Shown: piece after piece, positions 11,941 to 23,289 of the stretch
Position numbering within the stretch: position 1 is the first letter of the stretch
Layout of the letters: every line of letters starts with the position of its first letter
Assembly: GCF_901000735.1 (NCBI RefSeq)
Contig: NC_081547.1
Coordinates: 18,538,838 to 18,602,837 of the forward strand
Direction of reading: 5' to 3'
DNA length: 64,000 bases
From: Corylus avellana
Taxonomy: Eukaryota > Streptophyta > Magnoliopsida > Fagales > Betulaceae
The notes under the pieces: generated by a model
What the model was told of the DNA's origin: nothing
Seen by the model: the letters and a program-made list of their open reading frames with translations, nothing else
Databases searched by the model: none
Position numbers and translations under genes: made by a program

Positions 11941-12986
11941 TGATAAGAGCTAAAATATTCATATTTTCAGTCCTTAACTTGCATGTTTTAATCCTTTGGT
12001 TTTGGTTAATTAGGTCATTTTAATTCATTTTTGTGTTTTTCATACTTTTGTAGGCTTTTGGAAGAAAATGAAGTAAATCTAGATGATTTGGGCTCAAAAG
12101 AGAGAAGATGAAAAATTGGGAGCTCTATGAACTGCGATCGATCACAGGGTACTGCAATCGAGCACAGTACCCGAGAAGACAAAGCACAATTAATGGCAGG
12201 AGCGATCGAGCACATGACAGAAGAGGATCGATCGCAGAACTACGATCGATCGCACCCGTGCGCAGGAGACATATCAAATGGCGGCCAGATGTCATTCTTT
12301 CCATATTAGGGTTTTCCAACTCCCAATTGTAATAGGTTTTGAAACCCTACGAAATCCCTAGGTTTACTACTTTGTCAAGGACTTCTAAAGCCTATAAATA
12401 GACCCTTAAGCCTCTAGAATAGGTATGCTTTGTAAGGAGAAGAAGAGGAGCTCTTCAAGTTCAAGTCTCGGGTTTATTCTTTTCCTTTCTTTTCTTTTCT
12501 TTATGAAGATGTTTAACATCAATTTTATGTGTAGCTAATTTAATTAGTAGGGCTAGATTGAAGCCCTAGTTATGTTTAGTTAATATTTCAATATTGGCGC
12601 CTTTGTAATGATCTTGTTGTGCTATTTAACTTGATTAACACCTGCTTGCATGAATTCCTCATATGTGTGTGCCTGATCAACATATGCATGTGGTATGGAC
12701 TAGTTAGTTAAATCAATTTGGATGGCCGAGTCCTGGATTTAATAAAAGTAACAAAAGAATCCACACCGCGGTTCTTGGGTTAATCAACATGGGGAACCGG
12801 GAGTATATGCCCATGCCCTAGGCCTCATGTGTTTATCGATTTCCATAGAGTATATGCTTTCCTAAGGAACAACTTAGTATACACCATGCTAAATTCCTTA
12901 GAAAAGAAAAGAGTTAGAGTATACGCCATGCCTAACTCGTTGCTTAGGGAGATCTATAGCTTAAGGAGTATATGCCATGCCCTTAG
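11941..12986 (+). repeat. 3' LTR of element B, truncated by the gap
   Basis: It starts TGATAAGAGCTAAAATATTC and follows the 5' LTR with scattered differences until the run of N. About 300 bp of LTR end and the target duplication are missing. TATA box at 12393-12400; CGATCG-type words at 12135-12252. Confidence 0.85.
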
Positions 12987-13432
12987 NNNNNNNNNNNNNN
13001 NNNNNNNNNNNNNNNNNNNNNNNNNNNNNNNNNNNNNNNNNNNNNNNNNNNNNNNNNNNNNNNNNNNNNNNNNNNNNNNNNNNNNNNNNNNNNNNNNNNN
13101 NNNNNNNNNNNNNNNNNNNNNNNNNNNNNNNNNNNNNNNNNNNNNNNNNNNNNNNNNNNNNNNNNNNNNNNNNNNNNNNNNNNNNNNNNNNNNNNNNNNN
13201 NNNNNNNNNNNNNNNNNNNNNNNNNNNNNNNNNNNNNNNNNNNNNNNNNNNNNNNNNNNNNNNNNNNNNNNNNNNNNNNNNNNNNNNNNNNNNNNNNNNN
13301 NNNNNNNNNNNNNNNNNNNNNNNNNNNNNNNNNNNNNNNNNNNNNNNNNNNNNNNNNNNNNNNNNNNNNNNNNNNNNNNNNNNNNNNNNNNNNNNNNNNN
13401 NNNNNNNNNNNNNNNNNNNNNNNNNNNNNNNN
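12987..13432. other. Assembly gap, 446 N
   Basis: A run of N separates the element B LTR from the first HISN8 copy. The real distance and content are unknown. Confidence 1.
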
Positions 13433-13746
13433 TAGTAATAAAGTCATTTTTTTTAATGTGAGAAATCGCAGTTACAGTCACAAACGGGCTTCGCCGCTCG
13501 CAGCGCCGCAGAGGCAAGAGAGAGCAAGCAAACACAGAGCTCCCTTTTCACTTTTCTGCGCAAAGAGCCACCAGGTAACCCAGCTCATACCCCAGCCAAT
13601 CAATTGCTTTTGCTGTCTTATTATTGGTCTCGTCCTCTACATCCTCAAATTGACCACGTCTTTGTTGGGTAATTATTATTGTTGTTGTGCAATTCTTCTG
13701 TGTCATAGTGTTACACATTTGATTGATTGATTGGTTGAAGGTCGTT

Positions 13747-16700
13747 ATGGACAGCCAGCTTCTCTGCTTGAACCGGACCATCTCTTCGCTTAAACCCAAC
13801 CCAATCAGAATTTTTCACCAAATCAGTACTCCGAAACCAATTTCAAGCCGGTCTTATCGCTTCCCTGCAGGTATAATAGTTTTTTTTTTTTTTTTTTCAT
13901 TTTGATTCTGTTTTCTATTTCTAAAACATCTGATTTTAGGTGCTAATGCTGACTTGAAAAATGGTTGAATCCTGGAAAAGATTGCTCATTTTCTTAGTGA
14001 TTTTCGTTTTATGGAATTGTATACATTTCTAAAGAGTACCTAAGTTGGTTTCGGATTTCACTTTGTGAATATGGGAATTGGATGATGGTAAAATATTTTA
14101 AAGTGAACCTTTTTATGATCAATGGGTCGTTGAGAACGCGGCTTTTCCTTTTGTGAGTTCTTGGTGATGTGTGTCGTTGTTTGATTTTTCTTTCTATTTA
14201 TTGCTTTTGGGTGATATGTGGAGAATGACCTCTTCGAATTTGTTTGTTTGAATGGGTTTTGAATGCGTATCTGATTGCTTTGGGTATTATGTCATTGTAA
14301 GATTTTATTATGATTGATTTTGCTTTATAATTTTTGCATTATTTTTTGTTGGTGGGCGTTGTGAATGTGGGGGTCAAGATATTTTGATATTTTCCAATTC
14401 TAGGAGACTTTTGTTTTGATTTCTTTTTGGACATATAGGGGCTGTTTGCCATTGGCTTGAGAAAAGAAAGTAGCCTAGAACTGCAGCAAGATTTGATTGA
14501 TATGTGAAAAAAACAAGAATAGTTGATTTGAAAAAGTGAAAAAATTTTGTTTTGTAGTAATTTTTTTAATTGAATAGTAGCAAAATGTGATTGATGTGAT
14601 GCAAAAAATAAGAATGTTGGAATTGAATTTGAGATGAATAGTATGGGACTCTTTTGGAGTCCATTGGCAAACAACCATAGGGTTCCCAATTTGCCATTTG
14701 GAGATCTAAGACTCATTTAAGGGTGACTTTCTTCACTTGGATAGCATACATCTTTAGGAAAAATCCTCACTTTGGATATTTTTCACAAGTGCCACATCTT
14801 AGTATTTTTTTGGTTTAGTATGTGTAAAAAGAGTGGGAAAACATCTGATCAACTACTTCACTGTGACATTTCAAGGTAGTTGTGAAATTTGGGTTGTTAG
14901 ATGTTTGGAATAGAGTGGGTTATGCCTAGACTGGTGGTGGAGCTCTTAGCGTGTTGGAAAGGGGGGTTTGTTGGAATGATTTTAATATTCTTTGAAATGT
15001 AATTTCTTCTTGTTTAACGTGGTACATTTGGACAAAAAGAAATGCTCGAAATTTCAAAGATTGCGAGAAGATGAGCGCAGAGCTACAACTTTGTTTTCTT
15101 ACATCACTATTTGTATGTGTTTGCCGGAATAAGGCCCCTTAAGAGCTGTGGTTTTTGCTTGGACAACCACTATAGGGAAGATCCTCACCATGAATAACCT
15201 AAGGAAATGACATGTTATTGTGGTTGACTGGTGTTGTATGTGTAAGAGGAGTAGAGCGTTTGTGGATCATCTTTTTCTCCATTGTGAGATCGCCAGTACC
15301 TGTGGTGTGAGTGTAGCAGTGTGGAATATTGTTTCATCTTGCCTTTTGTGGTATCTTTGGAGGGAAAGAAATGAAAGAAGCTTTGAAGACTGTGAAAGGA
15401 CGGTGGTGGAACTTAAGCTTTTTTTTTCAAAACTCTTTACTATGGGACAATTGTTTTAGATCTTAATTTACTTAGTTTTCATGATTTTTTTTTGATTTGT
15501 TCTCTCTTTCTAGCTAGATGTTTCTCCTGTATACACCTTTTGTACTTAAGTTGTGCTTTTTGCGCGTTTACTCAGATAAAAAAAATCTCTTGTATATGTC
15601 ATGCATGGTTGGATTTTGCCCCTTGCGCTTTTAATGAATTTCCTTTACTCATAAAGAAAAAAAAAAAAAAAAAAAGAAGCGAGTGAAATGTTTGTTTGGT
15701 GTAGATGTTATTTAGCATTCAGCTTTAGTTGATTTTATGTTTGTACATGTATGTTTACTTTTATTAAAAAAAATGTTTGTATATGTACGTTCTGCAGTTC
15801 TTGTTGGAATTGCCACTCAAGCGTGTGTGTGTGTGTGTGTGCAATGTGTGCGAGTTTTGAATTCAATTTCTGATTTTTTGAGCTCTGTTTGGAAATGATA
15901 CTCAAATGTCTATGGTGTATATGTTATTTAGCATCCAGCTGCAGTCATATGAAACACACATGGTGATTTTTATTCTTTTTTATTGAAGACTTCTTGATAT
16001 TATGGCATCTAGGGCTCTAATACAACCTTGTTAGGAAAGTACAAAGTTTCAAGATATCCATGGTGTGGCATGAAGGAGATCTAGTTGTGGGTATAGTTTA
16101 ATGTACCTCAAACTTGAGCACCAAAAAGTTGGTCTTTGGATATGGTGGATAGTTGTAGATTATCCCTTTGGTCTGTCTAACCAACTAATTTTGTTTGTAA
16201 TGGTACAACATCAGTAGACATCTATGATTAGATGTGGAAGGAACTATAAAAAGCATGAGTAAGTAGTGATAAATTATGAAATTAACTTCTTTTGGATATT
16301 TGTGTGCTCCTTTATGCTAATGACATGCAATCGGCAAGCTAGTAAGTGACAAGAAGTGGTAAATATCCATCAGCCATACTTAGAAAAGTTTTCACTTTTT
16401 TTTTTGATTGTCAATATTGATGCCAGGGGGCATTCCAAGGTAGGGGGCAAGGTCTTGGGTGCAAAACTCATTTAGTGCATGCGTAACTTACCAATACTAA
16501 AAAAAAATTGATGCATGTGGGAAGAATTATCCTTAGTTTGTAAACATTTTATGTGACTTCTCCTCCCACTAAAATAGTTTCTCTATGTATTATTGTGAGT
16601 GGGAGTACCTGTGGTGGACAAAATTCAAAAAATAGGCTTTTGAGGTTTATTTAGTTTTGTTTTATGTGAAGTTAGTTTGCTTTGAAATTCTTACTCTATT

Positions 16701-19700
16701 TTTTGACCCCTCAATAAAAAAGTATCCCATCTCTGTCAATGATGGATAATGTGTCTTTGTATGCTTCTTCTTTTTCTCAATTTCTTACAGGTTATTAGTT
16801 GTGACAGGATTCATTTATAACAGGATAAAGTGCTCAATGAAGTCTTACAAGTTATCAGAACTTACTCAAACTGAGGTTGAACGCCTAAAGGCTCGTCCTC
16901 GTATAGATTTCTCTTCCATTTTCAGCACAGTAAGCTTTTGGCTTTTTTCTAAATTCTGAATGAAAGTTCATTAATAACTGAAGAATTTGTTTTTGGTTGT
17001 GTTCATTATGAGGTACTTCATAGATTTGATTATATCTACTATCAGGTCCAGCCCATTGTTGATGATGTTCAGAAAAGAGGCGATGCTGCAGTTAAGGAGT
17101 TGGTGCTCTTCATTCGTTTTTGTTACTTTTTATGGTTTTGCTTTACGCCATGTTTCTGTGTTATCTACCAAGACTTCACTTCGCTGTGTAGCTCCTTTAG
17201 TCATGTGGCAATTTGATGTTTCTATTTGTTCTGCAGCTACACTGCAAAGTTTGACAAAGTTGAACTGGAAAAGATAGTTGAAAATGTCTCCGAGCTCCCA
17301 GATCCAATGGTATATGAAATAGACATTCTTCATGCAAGGAATTTTGTAATCGTTATGATCTAATATCAAGTCATTTACATATGATTTAAGTTTCTTGTTG
17401 AAATAGTGGTTTTGTTGTTTTTAATGTTTACACATTCTAGTCTTTGTGCAATTGCAGCTTGATCCATCTATTAGAGAAGCATTTGATGTGGCATATGACA
17501 ATATATATGCATTTCATGTTGCTCAGAAATCTGTTGAGAAAAGTGTTGAGAACATGAAAGTATGTCAATATTGCTTATTGGTTATTGCAGTTACCTTGCT
17601 CTCTATTTATGTAATTCTAAAGTAATCTGAATTTCCCAGGGTGTCAAATGCAAACGAGTTGCAAGAAGCATCTCATCTGTAGGTCTTTATGTTCCCGGGG
17701 GAACTGCAGTTTTACCTTCAACAGCTCTGATGCTTTCAGTTGTAAGTTGATTGGATGGATTGTTGCAATTACTTTTTTTTAATGGTTTTCAGCCTTTAAT
17801 TTTATTATTGTGGCTATCTAGGTCATCAGACTTGTTTGACATTTACTTTATTTTGTATTCCAGCCAGCACAGATTGCTGGGTGTAAAACTGTTGTTCTTG
17901 CAACCCCTCCTAGTCATGATGGTAACATATGCAAGGTATTTGTTTACTTTTGATGAAAATACCTGACGATGAGATTACATACTGAGTGCTGATGAATGTT
18001 TTTCTGTAGGAGGTGCTCTATTGTGCCAAGAAGGCTGGAGTGACTCACATCCTTAAAGCTGGAGGAGCTCAGGTTTGAAAGATCTAAAATTGGCCCATGT
18101 GTGTTGAGAGTTTGTTTGTTTGTTTTTTCTTCTGTCACACAGGCTTATGTTTCTGCATACTTTGAATTCTAAAGCCTTACAATTTGCTCTTTATAGGCAA
18201 TTTCCGCCATGGCTTGGGGGACGGAATCTTGCCCTAAGGTACTCTTTTGTTTTTGGAACTCGTCCCTCCACTGCTATTATCCTGTGCTGATAATATGTAT
18301 GCTGCTATTATCCTGTACTGATAATATGTATGGCTGTCCTCTTATTAATCATTTATGGATAATTGAAGTAGCATTTATGCTTTTTTCTTTAACACACGCA
18401 AGTGTAAATGCCAGTGGTAGGCCCTTTGTGCGTTGAGCTTGTGTTCTATCTTTTTTTTTTTTTTTTTCCTGGGCGCGGGTTGAGCTTGTCACGTAAGCTG
18501 TTTGGGGTTTATACTTAGGAAAATACTATGAGGGTCCTGTGCATAAGATGCGTGTGTCTATGTATACTTTTCACATATCAGTCCTACATATAATCTGTGT
18601 GAATTTTCTTGATAAGTATAATCTAATGTGAATTTTCTCTAGAATATGTTTTTTTTTTGTATGTTTTTGTAACCTGTACACTTCTCTGCTGAAAGATGGG
18701 GTTGTATGTATTAATTTTTCCTGGGAATGTGAATAGTGTTGAAAGCATCCTATTAGCTCATGAAGATATGCTGTCTGCATTTTCAAGAAGTCAGAAATTT
18801 ATTAGAAAGATGCCAAGGGAGTGCATCCAGAGAAACAAGAAGTATAGAACAGAAAAAGCTGCCCAAGTGAGAAAAAGAAAATAAAAATGTAAAGAGTAAA
18901 AAGAGATATGAGATAAATGGGCAGACTCTTCCATTGAAGCAAATCAAGTACATAAAAAGTAAGCTTAGGCGTAAGATCTTCAAAACTATTATGGCAAAAC
19001 TCAAATCACTAAAAGAGTAGAACATGTCATGACCATGAAAAGCGCTTGTCACATTTGTGTTATTCCTTCTAAAAGACTAGTCAAAGTTACAATTAGAGCT
19101 CATTGGAGTCATTTGTATAGCCCAATCTCTCTTAGTAATGAACCAATGTGAAACTTAGTACCTATGCAACACGTTCACAATCCACCCACTCAATGTAAGA
19201 CTTAATTTTTCAATGTGTCACTATCTCCCTCCAATCCCGGACATCCTCATCAGGGCCTACATCACGTTGCAATATCCCAGCTCCACATAATGTTACTAGA
19301 TTGGCTTTCATGCCATTTGTTACGATTCAGGAAAATTGCTAGACATATATTTATGTTATTATCATCAAAAGAGCTAGTCAAAGTTACAATTGGAGCTCCT
19401 AGAGTCACTTGTATAGTTCATTCTTACATAGTAGAAAACCAATGCAAGACTTTGCACCTATGCAACACCATCAGAATTTACCCACTCGAAGTGGTGGGAC
19501 TTAACTTTCCAGGATGTCACAGAATATTAAGCGCCACAACTCGCAAGTGAAAGTGCAATTCAACAAGAGAGGATTGATTAATTCGTCCTCCCGTTTACTG
19601 TTACTGTTAGTGATTTGTTTGCTTTTCCTCAGTTAAGTTGTCAATAATTAGAATTTTCTAAAGAGAGACTATCCAAGTAAGGAACACTAGTTTATGGTGC

Positions 19701-21127
19701 CTTCTCAAACAATGCCAAATTTCATTCGCGTAAAGAACTAATGCCTGAATCCCACCCAAAGGGTTTATAATGGGAAGCTTTTAGATATAATTTCTGCTCG
19801 TTGCAATTAGTTTCTTCGTTACTACACCTTGGATCTCACACTTCATTTAGTTTATGGAAGATGCCCCTGGTTCATGCTTATCAAAAAGATTTTATTTATT
19901 TAAAAAAAAAAATAAGAAGCAGAAGATGCGCCTAGCAATTCTTGATTTTGGTTTGTTGTATCTACGGTGTACATGATGTCACGCCATTTAAAATTTTTAA
20001 ATGACGTGGTAACATATTCACTATATTGGAACATATATACCATGAATCTAATATAGACCATGAAATAGATCCTCTCCATTTTAAGTTAAAATGGAGAGGA
20101 TCCTGAGAAATGGGGGTGATCCTTTGTTAAGGATCTATAACAGTTTCAAGTGAGAATTTTAGTTCTAGGGGAGAAAAATGAGACTAGGCGGGAAAAGAAA
20201 TCATGAAACTGACAGAGGGAGGTTCATGTGCTTAACTGTCCATACACCAATACACAACACGGACACACAAACACATTACACTTCATAGAATGTATTCATG
20301 CGTTATTTGTTTATCTTTTAGTTGAGCTGCGTCAATTCTGCCTGGAAAGTTGATTGCATTGATGAGTAGAATAGGAATGAGTTTGTCTTAACTCCTATGT
20401 TGCTTAGCGATGAATGTGGCACAAATGGAGGCCAGATGAGATAAGTTGGCTAGATTTCTTATGTAGGAGTTCTGATACATTCAGGTAGTGAAGATAAGAT
20501 GTAGTGAGGTAGTTCCACAAGCAAGACAAGTTTTTTGTTCTACCTTACTGTTTGTCTTCATTTCTTGATTTGCCACGGCTGTCACCTCCAACTGGTTATA
20601 TCCTACCAGGTTGTAAAATATAGTTTTAATATTGCATTGCAAAATGAGAATACTATATCTAATGAGTTCTTTTGGATTGATAATTCTGTTATTTGCACGA
20701 GACAATTGGTCCATTCTAATGAAAATTGCTAACAAAAACTCCAAAAGAATTTTATATTTGTAAGATTTCTTTAAATATAATTTTTAATATTTTTTACAGT
20801 TCTTTTTCCCTTCGTTCTTATAATTTGCAGGTTGAGAAGATTTTTGGCCCTGGAAATCAATATGTCACAGCTGCAAAAATGATTCTCCAAGTATGCATAC
20901 TTATCATGGCTGCAACTTGTATAAATTTTGATAATTAAATATAAGTGAACTCCCCCAATCTATATGCATATATTTCTCATCTCAATTTGACTTTCTCTTT
21001 CTCTCTTCCCTTGCAGAACAGTGAAGCCATGATTTCAATTGACATGCCCGCAGGCCCTTCAGAAGTGTTAGTCATTGCTGACAGAAATTCCAATCCTATT
21101 CATGTAGCTTCGGATTTGCTTTCTCAG
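13747..21127 (+). CDS. HISN8: Histidinol dehydrogenase, copy 1, exons 1-11 only (3' end lost)
   Basis: HISN8 oxidises L-histidinol to L-histidine with two NAD+, the last step of histidine synthesis in plastids. Exons by splice sites and frame: 13747-13870, 16808-16929, 17046-17098, 17237-17309, 17458-17559, 17640-17741, 17864-17935, 18010-18072, 18197-18238, 20831-20890, 21017-21127 (924 nt, 308 codons). The first 41 codons are Ser/Arg-rich, as in a plastid transit peptide. Family words include [60 protein letters not shown] and [16 protein letters not shown]. For exon 2 I chose the acceptor at 16807, because the one at 16790 leads to an immediate stop. The copy is lost in intron 11 at 23250, so the catalytic Glu-His pair and three of the four zinc ligands are absent. 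As assembled it cannot be functional. Confidence 0.93.
14438..14677. mobile_element. hAT-like MITE in HISN8 intron 1
   Basis: The segment opens with GGGCTGTTTGCCATTGG and closes with CCATTGGCAAACAACC, near-perfect terminal inverted repeats around a 240-bp non-coding AT-rich core. A second, identical copy lies at 42552-42791 in the duplicated block. The flanking duplication is unclear, so the superfamily is a guess from the terminal words. Confidence 0.6.
14940..15680 (+). mobile_element. LINE ORF2 3' remnants with poly(A), HISN8 intron 1
   Basis: Around 15000-15110 and again at 15150-15460 frames match the C-terminal zinc-finger region of the intact LINE ORF2 ([37 protein letters not shown] against GKILTLDNLRK, TEWCCMCKKS, WSLWRERNARSFEDRE). 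Two LINE-type 3' tails follow, the second ending in about 20 A at 15656-15676. The order of pieces shows at least two overlapping insertions. The same block recurs at 43054-43794. Confidence 0.8.
19069..19525 (+). repeat. Degenerate direct repeat in HISN8 intron 9
   Basis: The stretch beginning AGTCAAAGTTACAATTAGAG near 19079 recurs in diverged form near 19376 (AGTCAAAGTTACAATTGGAG), each followed by a related TATGCAACAC ... CCCACTC segment, about 300 bp apart. This looks like an old tandem duplication or two copies of one repeat. No coding potential was recognised. Confidence 0.55.
20068..20102. repeat. 35-bp perfect palindrome in HISN8 intron 9
   Basis: Two 17-nt arms (20068-20084, GATCCTCTCCATTTTAA, and its exact complement at 20086-20102) flank a single central G. 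In the second gene copy this site borders a 76-bp tandem duplication. Confidence 0.9.
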
Positions 21128-22129
21128 GTGCTTACCTTTTCTTTTCTTTTCTTTTTTTCTTTTTTTGTTGTTGTCGTCTTTGAACTTCCCAGGTGCTTAC
21201 TTGCTTTGAAATGTTTCTGTTCTTTTCTGATGGAGCACTTTCATAATGAAAGGTTGATGCTGTTGCTTCTTGTTGTTTTGTTTTTTCTCAAATGATTTAA
21301 ACATTGAATCTGAAAGGTTCAATTGCATGAAGACTGAAGGTCTTCCTGCATTATGTAGTTCTACATTATGGCTTGCCAAGTTTTAGTTAGAACCTAAGTT
21401 CTTTTTTTCTTTTTTTCTTTCTTTCTTTTTTATTTATTATTATTATTATTATTTTTTTTTGATATTGAAGAACCTAAGTTCAATCACATCAAGTTCACTC
21501 CGTTTCAGTTTTCCTAATCAAGAAAATTAAGTTTCACTTCTTCTCACTTCTTAGCTGGGCATCCAAACAAGCAGCACAAAATCAAAGCCCTATAGAATCA
21601 CTTCTTACCTATCACTTCACTTCTCTTCACAATTAACATAAATTGCCAAACACTGTAATATTTTTTTTTTTGCTCCTTATATTTGTTGCTGGTGGTTTCT
21701 CTTTGAACTTCATGTTTTCTTCTTCTTCTTCTTTTTCTTTTTCCTAGACTTAGTTAACTTTCTAAACTTTAGTTTGTCTTCATTGTCTTTTCTTGTAAGC
21801 TTCTTTTGGACATGGGCTTTGCCTCCTAGGCTACTTATGAGAAAGAAAAGGGAAGATAATGGGGCTGAGGCATACCTTTTCAACTAGTCTAGGGTAAACA
21901 GTTCTTCAAATTCACTGAGTCCCAAAATTTCTGCTTTGTTCCTTTATTGAAGTTCCATTGGTTGGTGCCATTTTTTATTGCCCAATCTTCCCCACTATAA
22001 GACTTGATGGGTGGAAAAAGCTCAAATGTGTCATTAGATGAGTAATCTACCAAGTTATGGGTGGAATATAGTTTAAACATGCCACAACTACTATGAGAGA
22101 TAGAATGCATAGTTGTGCGGAGGTGTGGG

Positions 22130-22940
22130 TTGCAGATCGTTTGCAGTTCTTTAATGGAAATTTTCAGTGAAATTTATCTTTTACCATACTAGCCCATGAT
22201 TGGGAGGTAGACTTGGTCACTTCTTTCTTCGATCTTTTTTACTCTGTTAGATTGAGGCATGGTGGTGGATAAAATATGTTGGATCCCCTCCAATAATTAG
22301 AAGTTTGAAGTAAGGTCCTTTTATCATGCGTTGTCCGTTCCTAGTGGTTCCCCATTTCTTTGGAAGAGTATTTGAGGAGTTAAGGTCATTTCGAGAGTGG
22401 CGTTCTTGGGTGGACGCCAACACTAGGGAAGATTTTGATTTTGCATAATTTAATGTCATAGTGTTGGATTGGTGTTGTACGTGTAAGAGGATTGGGGAGT
22501 CAATAGCTCATCTTCTTCATTGTGAAGTGGCAAGAGAATTTTAGGCTTTGATTTTTGCGTCTTTTTGGTGTAGAATGGGCTATGCCTAGAAGGGTACTAG
22601 AGTTGTTGGCAAGTTGGAAAGGTCAGATGGGAAGCTGTGACATCTTAAAAGTTTGGAGGATGTCACTTTTGTGCTTAATGTCGTGCATTTAGAAAAAACA
22701 AAACACTAGGAGCTTTGAAGATTGTGAGATTTAGGTGGTAGAGCTAAAGAAAGGTATGTTCATATCCTTGTATACATTGACAACGGCATACAATAGTCTG
22801 CATTTTTCTAGTTTTTCCAAATTTTTGGCCTCATGTTTCTTTTCTCCTTATTAGGGGTCTTTTTGTATACTTTTTATGTACTAGTGTTGCTCCTCTGTGC
22901 TTTCTGATGAGATTGAATTACTTATAAAGAAAATGTATTT
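22130..22940 (+). mobile_element. LINE ORF2 3' remnant in HISN8 intron 11
   Basis: Broken frames match the end of the intact LINE ORF2 ([26 protein letters not shown]), followed by a LINE-type 3' end (TTGTATACTTTTTATGTAC ... TTACTTATAAAG). It has many stops and no long frame. The duplicate copy is at about 46850-47660. Confidence 0.75.
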
Positions 22941-23289
22941 TGAAGTCAGAAACGGTTAAGTCGACTTGGATTTCTCCTCCTAGGACGGAAGTTCACTAGA
23001 CATACAGGAAAACAATGACCAATCAAGAAAATGCACGAAGGGAACACTTATATTAATATGTTTGAAACTAATAGAGAGGAACCTCAATTCATTCATAATA
23101 ACAGATATTTGACTTTATCAGGTAAATACACTCTTACACCTGCTCTGGATAATCAGTCTTTTGGGTCTAGGGCTATGGTAATGAAAGGAGTGTTAAATCA
23201 TGTTGCATTTTCAAGCAGATTTTAGATGTTAACATTCAAGATTTTCATCACATAGGCATATGTATGTATATTGAATTTTGATTAGAGAT

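Larger units (their letters stand above)
7337..12986 (+). mobile_element. Element B: non-autonomous Athila-like LTR element, 3' end cut by the gap
   Basis: Two direct LTR copies (7337-8680 and 11941 to the gap) flank a 3.26 kb interior. The interior has a tRNA-Asp-type primer site (8686-8703), a gag-like zinc knuckle, an acidic 152-codon frame and a long 3' untranslated region, but no protease, reverse transcriptase or integrase. This is the build of a large retrotransposon derivative that relies on an autonomous relative. It sits inside the pol of element A. The left target flank is CAGGG (7332-7336); the right one lies in the gap. Confidence 0.8.
13433..15714. repeat. Duplicated block 1, apparently identical to 41547-43828
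   Basis: The block contains the HISN8 5' leader, exon 1 and most of intron 1. It lines up with 41547-43828 at a constant offset of 28114, including an 18-T run and a long A run. I saw no difference by eye. Both copies end or start at gaps, which suggests the same genomic sequence was placed twice. Confidence 0.9.
19311..23250. repeat. Duplicated block 2, near-identical to 43934-47970
   Basis: This block covers HISN8 intron 9 (3' part), exons 10 and 11 and part of intron 11. It matches 43934-47970 with substitutions and small indels: one Ile/Val change in exon 11, a 9-nt insertion before exon 10, a 76-bp duplication and length changes in pyrimidine tracts. The match breaks sharply after 23250/47970 (TTTTCATCA, then unrelated sequence). 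Confidence 0.9.

Noticed and set aside
7529..12252. CRISPR-like array of short repeats
   Set aside because: Repeat units vary in sequence and spacing and sit in retrotransposon LTRs of a plant; no cas genes.
12829..13535. Long open frames over the first gap
   Set aside because: They consist of N; the ends are LTR and HISN8 leader sequence.
16791..16807. Acceptor at 16790 for HISN8 exon 2
   Set aside because: Use of this site puts a stop codon two codons later in the frame set by exon 1; the acceptor at 16807 keeps the frame.
22247..22459. Minus-strand frame in HISN8 intron 11
   Set aside because: It is antisense to a LINE ORF2 remnant that explains the open frame.
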